Shown here: positions 52,793 through 62,575 of the stretch, one piece after another
How positions within the stretch are numbered: the first letter of the stretch is position 1
How the letters are laid out: each line of letters begins with the position of its first letter
From: Paraniabella hibiscisoli
GTDB lineage: Bacteria > Bacteroidota > Bacteroidia > Chitinophagales > Chitinophagaceae
Length of the DNA: 64,000 nt
NCBI RefSeq assembly: GCF_022512515.1
Contig: NZ_JAKWBK010000003.1
Span: forward strand, 676,567 to 740,566
Direction of reading: 5' to 3'
Translations under genes and position numbers: made by a program
The notes under the pieces: generated by a model
The model's database searches: none
What the model was told of the DNA's origin: nothing
What the model saw: the letters and a program-made list of their open reading frames with translations, nothing else

Positions 52793-55700
52793 AGAATATC
52801 GCAGTAATCGACGCTCTTCCCGTATGAATAGTTCGGGTATTGCCAGGCTTACGGCCATCGTACTGAAAATTAAGTTCCAGGTTATTTAAAAGACGCTTGG
52901 TGAGCTGCAGGTTCCATAACAGATTGGTACCGGGCATTAGTCCATCCAACATAATATAGCCTACAGTTGTTTGAGCGTTATTAGCCCCGGCACTATATTT
53001 CAGCCCGTTATAGGTAAACTTACCGGTAACAGAGGCGCTTTGCAAAATATTATACTTGGTTTCGGCTGTGAGCGCATTAGACAGCGATGTTTCACCACCA
53101 TATATACCTGCATTTTTTTATGTTCCCGCTTGTACCCTGTGGTAATCCGAAAAGAAGTTCCTTTTATGTAGGACAATAGTAATTCGCCATTATTCCTGTC
53201 GATCTCATAGTTACGATTATCAAACAATACATCATCTGTGTACAAAGCATTGACACCTGTTAAAGCATTGATGTTTAAAGTTAGAGCGCTGGAGAGAAAA
53301 TGCCGGTACTTGAGCAGCCACTCGTTGTTTTGTCTGGTTTCGTACCCATAAGTGAGAAAGGCTTTATTATTGTTACGCAGGTTACTGACATCTACCCCCA
53401 TTTGGTGCTTTGACGATTATACGACAAAGTATTAGCCAGCGTTGTGGCTAGCGTAATAAGGTTAGAGTCGGCCAGTCCGTATCCAAATGGATTAAATTCA
53501 AACAGCCCTTCCGCCATCGATTTTTTGGCTATCTGCAAAGAACTGGTCAGCATCCACCTTGATAAAAAACCAGTAAAGCCCTTTGCCTGATTACCCCAAA
53601 GTTGCCTGGGCGTTATATTAATACTGTAATTGAGTGTAGTGTAATTCGCTTTTATATACTCGTTAGTAGGAGTAAAGATCCGGATAAACCGGGCCTGATC
53701 AGCAAAAGCAGCCAGCTCAAATTCATTCAGTTGCTGCACGCCATCTTCATTGTAATCTATCCAGGTGTATTGCCCTGTACCAGGCGGTACTTCAAGGTAA
53801 GCATAATCTCTTTTCTGCTCCTGTCCTGATCCGACTTCGTACAGTACATTTCCGTTCAAAAAGCCATTCCATTCATTCATCTGGTACTCTGCCCGGGCCA
53901 GCACTGTGTTATCTTCGGTTTGGGCGCTCACTTCATCATTATACACTTTCAATTTCCTGAAAGTTGTGTTCAGGTAAAATTGCCGTTTAGCATTGGCCAG
54001 CAATTCGGCCTGCAGGTTCAGGTTATAACTCCTGTCTCCCCGTAACAATTCTTTACCCACAGGGTATTTATCACTTCGCGTGTAAAAATTAATGCCATAC
54101 CTGTTTCTTTTTCAGGACTGGATTTTAAGTAAGCGGTATAGGTATCAAATGAAAAAGAAGTAAAATTGAGGGAGTCATTCCGCGTATTACGGTTCACATT
54201 TTCCTCAAGGGTGTAGCGGCCACCAATGATCCAGTTATCCATCCAGGGTAATTTCTTGCTAACATCGATGATTGGTTTGAGGAAATATCCCTTGTAGGTA
54301 TCGGTTTGGTAATTGGTTAAAACCAGTTGGTTATTAAAGCCCCAGTTCTTCCAATTAGTAAACTGCGTGAGTGCGTTCTGAAACCCGCTGTAATCATCGC
54401 TCCTGTTATAGCTCGTAAACGCGTATTGCACCGCATTCCCATTATCTGCCCGCAGGCCTGTTGAGGCTTTAACAATGTTTTCAGTAGCCCGTTGCGCCAC
54501 CAGCGGCAAACCCCAATCCCGCGTAAATTCTACACCCCTGAGGCGCTCCAGTGGCTGAAAGCGCTGCTGCACGTATTCATAGTCAAGGGAGCTCACCAGG
54601 CTTAACTTATTCTTTTCCTTTAACAGGTGCGCATTACTTAAATTAATTTTTGCGGCGTACCCATTGTCACTGTTATCATGTAGAGATGATAGTGTATTTA
54701 CATCATACTTACTGGTAGCCAGTTCTGTTTTCAACACCGTGTTAGCTGAAATATTGTAATCAATACCCAATGTCAATAACTGCTGTTTCCGGGGCGCAAC
54801 CAGCAGTATCACCGGGTCATAGTTACCTTGCCTTACACCATTTACAGGCGCCACATATACAAATACTTTGCCGTTGGCATTACCATTATCTGTTATATAA
54901 TTGCCGCGCCCAAAACCCACATCAGTAAAAGCCAGGTTATGTTTTGCTGTGGCCGGATCAATAGAATACCGATAGAATGAATCCACTACGTTATCAATGG
55001 TGTCATACACGCGCTCATACAATATTTTGCCGGCAGTTAGGTATCCAATACCACTGATGGGTAATAGGCATTCTGTACGCTGTCGCCAATATTAAAAAGA
55101 AATTGCTTTTGCCGGGTATCCAACACCTGGTTGATGGAAGAATTCTTAGCATCGCTGTTGTTAAAATACCCAACTTTCAACTTCACCTTATTGTTAAAGT
55201 TCACCTCCTGCATAGCGTATAGGTTGGTGTTCAGGAAATTTCTGTCGGCATATTCAAACTCCACCTGTATGCGACTGTCCTTGGTGATCATTCGCCGGGG
55301 AGTAAAAGTTATCTCGGCTGTATTATAGTTGATCACATAATCCTGGTCCTCTCCTCTCTGCAATAATTCACCATCTATAAAAACCCGTTCTGTGTTGGCC
55401 AGTATGATAAAAAACGTTTCTCCATTAGCTCCCGAAAGCCGGTAGGGTCCCTGGTTCCCCTCCAGGCCCTGTAGCACATTCCGGGTAAACTTTCCCTTGG
55501 CTATAGAACCGCTGACCAGGGTGTTAGATTGTGTTCGCTTTGAGATATTATTAACCGTCTGAAAAGATATACCCTGCAACCGTTTATAGAATTTCAGAAA
55601 ATAGCTGCGATCCTCACGCAGATCCATATCACCGATATTCAATTGCCAGTTTTTTTCTTAAACCGGATATACACTTCATCAAACTCATTCAATTGCTGTG

Positions 55701-56315
55701 TATTTCCATCTGGCTGAATGGGCACATTATTATCGGTAATTGCGGCCTGTAATTCAATACTGTCTGCTAACATGCCGCTTAACTGTATGTTCAGATTAGA
55801 ATTTAATACAACATCCTGGTTATTTCCAAACCCCACCTGCCTCCCAAAACTACCCTGTGCATTAATCGTCCCAAAATTGAACAACTCCTTTTGACGATCG
55901 GCTTTGTTATAGGGAGCTCTTATCGGTGCAGCAGAGTATAATACCAGGCTATCAAAATTCATACGCTGTACGGAGCCATTCAGCTTAAAAGGGAAAACGC
56001 GATAAGTAACCCAAACAGCGGAATCTGTAGGAGGCAATTTCCAGTATAAAATAGCATTAGCGTAGTCTAACGTGTATTGAAGGCTATCAATGCCCTCTAT
56101 CCTAAAGCTACTGGGAATAATGCTTAATGTATCCAATCTGAAACCGGCACCTGGCGTAACCACTACCTTTTTTGTCTTAGATTATTAGAACCATAGACAG
56201 GAGACTGCCCCTGCGCTTTTGCGATTGAGAAAAAAGAATTGCAACTAAAAATATAGTACGGAAAACACCCAACAGCTACTATTTGTTCAGCGCAAAAATC
56301 GGGTATTAAGACCAT
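52791..56315 (-). CDS. Very large predicted outer-membrane beta-barrel protein (six frameshifts)
   Basis: About 1176 residues once one base is added near 56170, 55653, 55030, 54040, 53398 and 53020; the six shifts close the frame exactly. The N-terminal third reads RIEGIDSLQYTLDYANAILY, GFGNNQDVVLNSNLNIQLSG and FDEVYIRFKKKNWQLNIGDM; the middle has RVFIDGELLQRGEDQDYVIN and ITFTPRRMITKDSRIQVEFE, strand patterns also seen in SprA-type giant barrels. The rest is alternating amphipathic strands ending in Phe (SITAIF), the usual barrel C-terminus. The start (ATG 56315) is chosen because a signal-like stretch (FFSIAKAQGQ) follows. Family uncertain; transport or secretion role possible. Confidence 0.65.
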
Positions 56316-56419
56316 AATTAGTAAGGCCGCGTCATTATAAGGTTTTTTGAGAGAATTAAACCCTGTTTTATAGTTTGTGCCTCCAGCACTGCAGAGATTT
56401 TCTTTAAAAACAAATTAAG

Positions 56420-56530
56420 ATCCAAAATTATTATGTTTATTTTGGATTATAATCCAAAATTATTATAATTATTTTACTTTTAAATCCAAGAATATTATCA
56501 TTTTTTAAGATTCAAATCCAAAATAATTAT
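56420..56530 (+). repeat. Four direct repeats of ATCCAAAATTATTAT at exact 32-bp spacing, likely operator array
   Basis: Copies start at 56420, 56452, 56484 and 56516 (ATCCAAAATTATTAT twice, ATCCAAGAATATTAT, ATCCAAAATAATTAT). The constant 32-bp step is close to three DNA turns, so a bound protein would sit on one face. The last copy abuts the -7 element at 56530. The second copy is part of a 22-bp perfect palindrome (56439-56460). Iteron-like, but the position before a gene start argues for transcriptional control. Confidence 0.75.
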
Positions 56531-56537
56531 ACTTTTG
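56530..56537 (+). promoter_or_regulatory. Promoter -7 element TACTTTTG of the DUF4143 ATPase gene
   Basis: Exact TAnnTTTG match sharing its first base with the last repeat and lying 17 bp before the ATG at 56555. Confidence 0.65.
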
Positions 56538-56554
56538 TATTTCTACATTGAGGT

Positions 56555-57677
56555 ATGGTTATAAGAAATTTGCAACAATTAATTGAAGGAAGCTTCTATA
56601 AAGGAAAAGCTATTCTTGTTTTCGGTGCAAGACAAGTAGGTAAATCCACCTTGATTGATCAACTGTTGGAAAAAAAGACTATTTGTATCTTAACGGGGAT
56701 GATGCAGACGTAAGAGAAATTTTAACCAATGCCACTTCAACCAGGCTAAAAACTATTACTAATAATAAAACGATTGTATTTATTGATGAAGCGCAGCGCA
56801 TTCCCGACATAGGCCTCACATTGAAAATATTTACCGACCGGCTTAAGCAGGTACAGGTTATAGCTACCGGTTCATCAGCGTTTGAGCTTACCGCACAGGT
56901 AAACGAACCATTAACCGGCCGGAAATTTGAGTTTATGCTCTTTCCGCTAAGTTTTCATGAAATGGTTCAGCACCATGGGCTGCTCGAGGAGAAGCGTTTA
57001 ATTGAACAACGCCTGATTTTTGGCTATTACCCGGAAATTGTTTCTTCTGCAGGTAATGAGAAGCGGCTGCTAAAGTTACTGGCCAATAGCTATTTGTATA
57101 AAGACCTGTTAATGCTGGAGCAGGTTAAAAAACCACTCATACTTTCAAAACTGCTTAAGGCTTTAGCGCTTCAATTGGGCAGCGAAGTAAATTACCAGGA
57201 AATCGCTCAACTAGTAGACAGCGATTATAAAACGGTAGATAAATACATCGACCTGTTGGAAAAAGCATTTGTCGTCTTCAGGCTGCCGGCGCTCAATAGA
57301 AATGTTAGAAATGAAATTAAAAAAGGAAAAAAATCTACTTCTATGACTGCGGTATACGCAATGCTGTTCTTAACAACTTCAAATTACTGAACGAGCGAAC
57401 AGATACAGGCGCCTTATGGGAGAACTATATTATTTCAGAGCGTATAAAAATGTTATCCAACCAGGAAAAGGAGGCAGACCATTATTTCTGGCGTACTACA
57501 CAGCAGCAGGAAATCGACCTGATAGAAGAAACGGCTGATAGAATGTCAGCTTATGAATTTAAATGGTCGAAAAATGCGCGAGCCCGCTTCTCTTCCACCT
57601 TTACCACCAACTACCCAGGCACTGACGGCACCGTTATTACCCCCGATAATATGGAAGATTTTTTAATCCCTGAATAA
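56555..57677 (+). CDS. AAA_14/DUF4143-type ATP-binding protein (two frameshifts)
   Basis: About 374 residues when one A is added near 56676 (LLEKKDYLYLNGDD) and near 57334-57340 (KGKKIYFYDCGIRNAVLNN). Walker A FGARQVGKSTLIDQL at about residue 27; Walker B TIVFIDEAQRIPDIGL; sensor-like VQVIATGSSAFEL; then the DUF4143 C-terminal region (YKDLLMLEQVKKPLILSKLL, LDKAF-like segment LLEKAFVVFRLPALNRN) with a DUF4143 nuclease-like end (ADHYFWRTTQQQEIDLIEE, AYEFKWSK). The D/E-QQ-E-x-DLI...EFKW pattern resembles a PD-(D/E)xK core. Abundant in Bacteroidota with no firm function. ATG 56555 gives MVIRNLQQLIEGSFYKGKA. Confidence 0.85.
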
Positions 57678-57681
57678 AAAA

Positions 57682-57701
57682 GCCGCTACAAATGTAACGG
57701 C
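57682..57701 (-). terminator. Terminator of the prp operon
   Basis: GCCGCTAC pairs with GTAACGGC (one mismatch) around AAAT; on the minus strand six Ts follow. It lies 28 bp after the prpD stop. Confidence 0.65.
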
Positions 57702-57729
57702 CATTGAAAAAAGAGTTCGTCTGTTAAAT

Positions 57730-59186
57730 TCAAGATACTTTCGCCATTAAATCCACAAACTCATTCACTTTCATGGAAGCGAGGCTTTCATAATCAAGCC
57801 CTGTCTTCAAAATTTGTTCCTTCTGTGCTCCTTCAAAAATGCGGTCTACATTTATCTTAAACTTCTCTATCAATTTGGGAATACCTTCTTCTCTCCTGCG
57901 CTTATGGCCAATCGGATATTCCACCACTACCTCATCCAGCACAGTACCATCATTCAATTCAACCGTTAATGCATTGGCAATAGATCTTTTTCGGGGTCAT
58001 GATAATCCAATGTAAACTGGGTATCCTGAACACAAAATATCTTATCTCTCAAAGCATCAATCCTTTCGTCGGCAGCGACTGCATCTTCATAATCAGCTGC
58101 GGTTAATTGTCCAAAAATTAAAGGCACAGCAACCATGTACTGTATACAATGATCTCTATCTGCCGGATTATTTAAAGGTCCTTTTTTGTCGATGATACGG
58201 ATGGCGGCCTCATGCGTACGGATAATAATTCGCTTGATATCAGCTGTCGTTTTTCTTAAATCGTTTAGCCGCTGATGGAGCGTCATAGCAGCTTCTACCG
58301 CCGTTTGCGAATGAAACTCCGCTGGGAAAGATATTTTAAACAGGATATGTTCCATTACATAAGTACCATAGTCCCTTTGAAAAGTAAAAGGGTTTCCTTT
58401 GAATGAAACATCGTAAAAGCCCCAGGTTTTAGCGGTAAGCACTGATGGATAACCCATTTCACCGGTTTGAGCAATTAAGGCCAGGCGCACAGCTCTTGAA
58501 GTGGCATCTCCGGCGGCCCACGATTTGCGGCTGCCGGTATTGGGCACATGCCGGTAAGTACGTAAAGATTGACCATCAACAAAAGCCAGTGAAACTGCAT
58601 TAATCAGCTCATCTCTGTTTAAACCCAATAGTTTACCCACCACTGCGGTAGAAGCCACTTTTACCAATATCACATGATCGAGCCCTACGCGGTTAAAAGA
58701 GTTTTCGAGGGCCAGAACGCCCTGTACCTCATGCGCCATAACCATCGCATGTAATACCTGCAACATGGTTAAAGGGTCTTTACCTTCGGCGATATTGGTG
58801 CGAGACAACCAATCGGCTGTAGCAAGGATACCACCCAGATTATCTGAAGGATGTCCCCATTCGGCAGCCAGCCAGGTATCGTTAAAATCGAGCCAGCGAA
58901 TAATGGCGCCAATATTAAATGCAGCCTGAATGGGATCGAGCTGGTAATGAGTACCAGGTACTTTGGCCCCGTTGGGCACGATGGTTCCAGGCACTACCGG
59001 GCCTAATAATTTGGTACATGCAGGATAAGTCAGGGCTTCAAAACCACAACCCAGTGTATCCAGCAAACAGTAGTACGCCGTTTTCAAAGCCAGGTCGCTT
59101 TTGATTTCGTAGTTTAAAACATAGTCAGCAATATCGGCCAACACCTGGTCTGGTTGCGGCCTTTCGTTTGAAATGTAAGATGACAT
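57730..59186 (-). CDS. prpD: 2-methylcitrate dehydratase, MmgE/PrpD family (frameshifted)
   Basis: Dehydrates 2-methylcitrate in propionyl-CoA catabolism. About 485 residues, normal length, after adding one base near 57989 (DPEKRSIANALTVEL). Family marks: LKTAYYCLLDTLGCGFEAL, IIRWLDFNDTWLAAEWGHPS (active-site Asp/His segment), SRKSWAAGDATSRAVRLAL, FKISFPAEFHSQTAVEAA and a C-terminal VEYPIGHKRRREEGIPKL. Third gene after prpB and prpC on the same strand, completing the cycle apart from aconitase. Confidence 0.94.
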
Positions 59187-59259
59187 GAGTCCGTAAAAAA
59201 ATTTATAAGTTAAAAGTTATCAGCTGTATATAAAACGACAATGATCTATGAATCATTCT

Positions 59260-60414
59260 CTATTCTCTTCCCTCGATAGACACGAAGGCTAAATTCTCCG
59301 GGCCGGTATAGTTAGCGCTCGGCCTGATAATTTTCCCGTCTAATCTTTGTTCGATAACATGGGCGCTCCAGCCGGTAATGCGAGACACCACAAACAAGGG
59401 CGTAAACATGGCGGTAGGCACCCCCATAATGTGATAAGCCACTGCCGAAAACCAGTCCAGGTTCGGAAACATCTTTTTTCATCCCACATTACTTTTTCCA
59501 GTCGCTCGGCTATAGAGAACAACTGCATATCGCCTGCCTCTTCTGATAATCGTTGTGCTACTTTTTTATGATCCCGTTTCGGGGATCACCGATGGTATAA
59601 ACGGGATGCCCGAAACCAATGATCACTTCTTTCTTTTCCAACCTAAGCTTGATATCAGCCTCTGCCACATCAGCGTTTACATACCGGCTCTGAATATCAA
59701 AAGCCACTTCGTTAGCGCCACCATGCTTGGGACCTCTCAAAGCACCTATTGCTCCTGCTACAGCTGAATATATATCGGAGCCTGTACCTGCAATAACGCG
59801 ACTGGTAAAGGTTGAGGCATTAAACTCATGCTCCGCATACAGGTTCAATGATACCTGCATGGCATTAACCCAGCTATCAGATGGCTTTACCCCATGAAGC
59901 AAATGCAGGAAATGGCCGCCAACGGTCTCGTCATCTGTTTCTACTTCTATTTGTTTACCATTATGTGAATAATGATACCAGAACAAAAGAGCTGAAGCGT
60001 AAGATGCCAGCAATTTATCTGCGATGTCTCTTGCCCCGGCTACATTATGATCTTCCCGCTCCGGAAGCGTAGTGCCTATTACCGAAGTGTAGGTTCTCAA
60101 CACATCCATAGGATGGGCTGCTGCAGGGATCTGCTTCAATACTTTTTTATAACATCAGGCAACCCTCTTAAAGATTTTAATTTAGCCTGGTATGCTTTTA
60201 GCTGCGGAACGGTGGGCAGCTTCTCGTGTATCAACAGGTAGGCAACTTCTTCAAAACTCGCTTTTTCAGCCAGATCATTGATATCGTATCCCCTGTAATG
60301 CAGGTCGTTGCCGCTTTTCCCTACGGTACATAAAGCTGTATTACCAGCCACAACTCCCGATAAGGATACGCTTTTCTTGGGTTTAAATGTGATTGTTTCG
60401 TTTGTGGCAGCCAT
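59260..60414 (-). CDS. prpC: 2-methylcitrate synthase / citrate synthase family (three frameshifts)
   Basis: Condenses propionyl-CoA with oxaloacetate. About 385 residues, normal for this short class, after adding one base near 60143 (VIKKVLKQIPAAAHP), near 59562 (IIKKVAQRLSEEAG) and near 59475 (DEKKMFPNLDW). Catalytic marks: LNLYAEHEFNAS (His), GPKHGGANEVAFD, VIIGFGHPVYTIGDPR (His) and the C-terminal FPNLDWFSAVAYHIMGVPT (Asp). Assignment to methylcitrate rather than citrate synthase rests on the prpB-prpD neighbours. Confidence 0.94.
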
Positions 60415-60432
60415 CGTTATTTCATTTAGGTA

Positions 60433-61329
60433 TTACTTCTTTTTAAAAAGCTCATCCATTTTTTTCTCATACTCGTAATAGTTGATGCTTTCGTAAAGTT
60501 CCTGCCGGGTTTGCATAGTATCTAACACATTTTGTTGCGTTCCCTCTTTACGAATATGCGTGTATACATTTTGAGCGGCCTTATTAGCAGCACGGAAAGC
60601 CGATAAGGGATACAACACCAAACCGACACCGGCTGCTCTTAGCTCATCAATAGTATACATAGGAATCATACCGAACTCGGTAATATTAGCCAGAACAGGA
60701 ATACCCGTTGCATCTACAAATTTTTGGTAGTAAGAAAGATCCGGAACAGCTTCTGCAAAAATAAAATCTGCACCGGCTTCTTTGTAAGCCACCGCACGCT
60801 CTAAAGTTTTTTCAAATCCTTCGTTGGCAAATGCATCCGTTCGCGCTCCAATTACAAAATGTTCATCAAAACGTGCATCGGCAGCAGCTTTCAGCCGGTC
60901 CTCCATTTCCTCTTTGCTAACGATCTCCTTACCCGGCCGGTGGCCACAACGCTTGGCTCCCACCTGGTCTTCAATATGTAAGGCCGCTGCTCCCTTTTTT
61001 ATCAGCGACTTTACCGTACGTTCGATATTGAAAGCAGATGCTCCAAATCCCGTATCTATATCCACCATCAAAGGTGTATCCGTAACATTGGTAATACGGT
61101 TTACATCGATCAGCACATCATCGAGATTAGTGATACCCAGATCAGGAATACCTAAAGATCCGGCAGCTACACCACCACCCGACAAATAAATAGCTTTGAA
61201 ACCTGCCTGTGTGGCCAGTAAAGCGTGATTGGCATTGATGGCGCCGACAATCTGTAACGGGTTTTCATTTTGGATGGCTTCGCGAAAGCGCAACCCCGCA
61301 GAGGCGGTTGCTGAAGATTTCATTTGCAT
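60433..61329 (-). CDS. prpB: Methylisocitrate lyase
   Basis: 298 residues, intact. Cleaves 2-methylisocitrate to pyruvate and succinate. Isocitrate-lyase superfamily barrel: VGAINANHALLATQAGFKAI, YLSGGGVAAGSLGIPD, LMVDIDTGFG (metal-binding Asp), HIEDQVGAKRCGHRPGK (the catalytic KRCGH loop) and VIGARTDAFANEG. First gene of the prp set, 18 bp before prpC. TAGGTTTG just upstream (61335-61342, minus) fits TAnnTTTG but lies so close that the true start may be the third codon (61323) or the mRNA nearly leaderless. Confidence 0.95.
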   Translation of the reverse strand: MQMKSSATASAGLRFREAIQNENPLQIVGAINANHALLATQAGFKAIYLSGGGVAAGSLGIPDLGITNLDDVLIDVNRITNVTDTPLMVDIDTGFGASAFNIERTVKSLIKKGAAALHIEDQVGAKRCGHRPGKEIVSKEEMEDRLKAAADARFDEHFVIGARTDAFANEGFEKTLERAVAYKEAGADFIFAEAVPDLSYYQKFVDATGIPVLANITEFGMIPMYTIDELRAAGVGLVLYPLSAFRAANKAAQNVYTHIRKEGTQQNVLDTMQTRQELYESINYYEYEKKMDELFKKK

Positions 61330-61448
61330 ACCAGCAAACCTACATTAAATTTCTCCTCCAAAGAAGCCTTTTTCGCGTCCGATACCTGAAAATCTGCTAC
61401 GGGATATATTACCCCGCAGACGCCTCACCGCGAACATTGTATCCCGGT

Positions 61449-61598
61449 TTAAGTAAATAGCAATATCAGCAACATTACCAGCATACCCAGTACAAAAGAA
61501 ACCAGCGAATACACTACCATTAATGATCCCCTGGCCTTAAATCTCCGTTTATACGATTCAGCCCGCTCAAAATCGGAGAACAAGTCATCCTTTTCCAT
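61449..61598 (-). CDS. Small single-helix membrane protein
   Basis: 49 residues: acidic/basic N-terminus MEKDDLFSDFERAESYKRRF then one membrane helix (MVVYSLVSFVLGMLVMLLIL). The start has a clean ATG and codon use like its neighbours. Family unknown; the layout (soluble charged N-terminus, one C-terminal helix) resembles small membrane regulators, but nothing shows a function. Confidence 0.5.
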   Translation of the reverse strand: MEKDDLFSDFERAESYKRRFKARGSLMVVYSLVSFVLGMLVMLLILLFT

Positions 61599-61635
61599 CT
61601 GGCAAAACTAGTGCGAAACGCAGAAACGACCATCT

Positions 61636-61805
61636 TTAACGGCGATGCTTCTTTTGCTGACCAGGTGCAAATGGCTTCGCCGATTGAGTTCCATACACTT
61701 TTTTGCCTGACCTGGCGGGATTCTATGACCATGACCCGGATGATGCGCGGGTGCACAGGAAAACAACAAAGAGCCTACGATCATCAACAAAAGAAATTGT
61801 TTCAT
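61636..61805 (-). CDS. Small basic lipoprotein with PPGQAKK / APGQQKK motifs (frameshifted)
   Basis: 56 residues after adding one A at the run near 61699-61704. Signal MKQFLLLMIVGSLLFSCAP with lipobox LFSC; mature part rich in His, Gly, Pro and Lys (HHPGHGHRIPPGQAKKVYG, TQSAKPFAPGQQKKHRR). The two related PGQ-KK motifs look like an internal repeat. Small lipoproteins with a PPGQAKK segment are familiar in Bacteroidota, but their role is unknown to me. The unrepaired frame runs on to 61608. Confidence 0.6.
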
Positions 61806-62048
61806 AAATAGTATTTTAAATCAAAGACGATATAAAAACTCAATAGGTATGCAAACGAGATGCCATTATAGCAAGAGTAATGCCTCTACAAATAGATAAC
61901 CGGCCTAAAATGAAAAATTTATGTGTCGAACAGTAGAAGTCTAAAGGAGTTTTGGGAACGTTCTGCGCGTTTTCAAGGTCATTCAGAATGATGAAAAAGA
62001 GCCAAAAGTCCCCTTCGAATATAATAAATTGATTATTAATATCATTTT

Positions 62049-62157
62049 CGGAAACGGCGAGATTCGAACTCGCGATACGGGTTGCTCGAAGGAGTCCTTC
62101 GGACCCGTATACACACTTTCTACATGATTTTCTCACTTTTCAACCACACATATCCGT
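62049..62157 (-). pseudogene. Degenerate tRNA-Ser copy with palindromic insert
   Basis: Its T arm (GCGAG-TTCGAAT-CTCGC) and the 3' side of the anticodon arm (GAAAGTGTGTATACGGG) are identical to the intact tRNA-Ser at 62383. The anticodon stem no longer pairs, the acceptor 3' strand has a C-to-T change, and about 19 nt (including CGAAGGAGTCCTTCG, 62087-62101) are inserted in the variable arm. Not expected to work as a tRNA. Confidence 0.75.
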
Positions 62158-62382
62158 CTATTGATTTAAAAAACATCTCACGCCTGAAAGCCTCAGATCT
62201 GGTAGTAAATTGCTCGAAATAATGTATAACAAGAGGGCGTCTACGCTTCGTAGATTTTACTTTTCACTAGTTATGGTTAGCGAAGCGCTTTTCTACATCA
62301 GCACAACTTCCATAATAGTATCGATTGTCATGCCATTTCAATATATAGGTGTAGTACATAAATTCAGCAGGTTAGCAAAATT

Positions 62383-62472
62383 TGGCGGAGACGGCGAGAT
62401 TCGAACTCGCGATACGGTTGCCCGTATACACACTTTCCAGGCGTGCTCCTTCAACCACTCGGACACGTCTCC
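62383..62472 (-). tRNA. tRNA-Ser (anticodon GGA)
   Basis: Complete class II tRNA: acceptor GGAGACG/CGTCTCC, D stem TCC/GGA, anticodon stem CACGC/GTGTG with loop CTGGAAA (anticodon GGA), long variable arm TATACGG-GCAA-CCGTATC, T arm GCGAG-TTCGAAT-CTCGC, discriminator G and an encoded CCA. Confidence 0.96.
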
Positions 62473-62490
62473 ATTATTTATTCCTTTTCC

Positions 62491-62543
62491 CCGTGTGCTC
62501 CTTCTCCTAAGGAGTACTTTGGACGACCACTTGGACAGGTCTC
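62491..62543 (-). pseudogene. 5'-half tRNA-Ser fragment with palindromic insert
   Basis: Read on the minus strand it matches the acceptor and D-arm start (GAGACCTGTCCAAGTGGT) and the later AAGGAGCACACGG segment of the intact tRNA-Ser, with about 22 nt inserted in the D loop (CTCCTAAGGAG palindrome on the plus strand). The 3' half is missing. It ends 18 bp before the intact tRNA. Confidence 0.65.
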
Positions 62544-62575
62544 TGTAAAAGGGGTGCAAAAATAAGCTTCTTGCA

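Noticed and set aside
56420..56530. Iteron array of a replication origin
   Set aside because: The repeats abut a promoter and a coding start, no Rep protein or DnaA boxes are seen, and the surroundings are ordinary chromosome.
12097..62136. Many long open frames opposite or inside the genes above (for example 29795-30061 +, 31545-32027 +, 61840-62136 -)
   Set aside because: They mirror strong coding frames on the other strand or overlap tRNA sequence, and have no homologous look or start context.
62049..62472. attL/attR pair of an integrated element at tRNA-Ser
   Set aside because: The interval between the copies is only about 230 bp with no gene, and the outer copy resembles the whole tRNA, not only its 3' end. 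A decayed duplicate explains it better.
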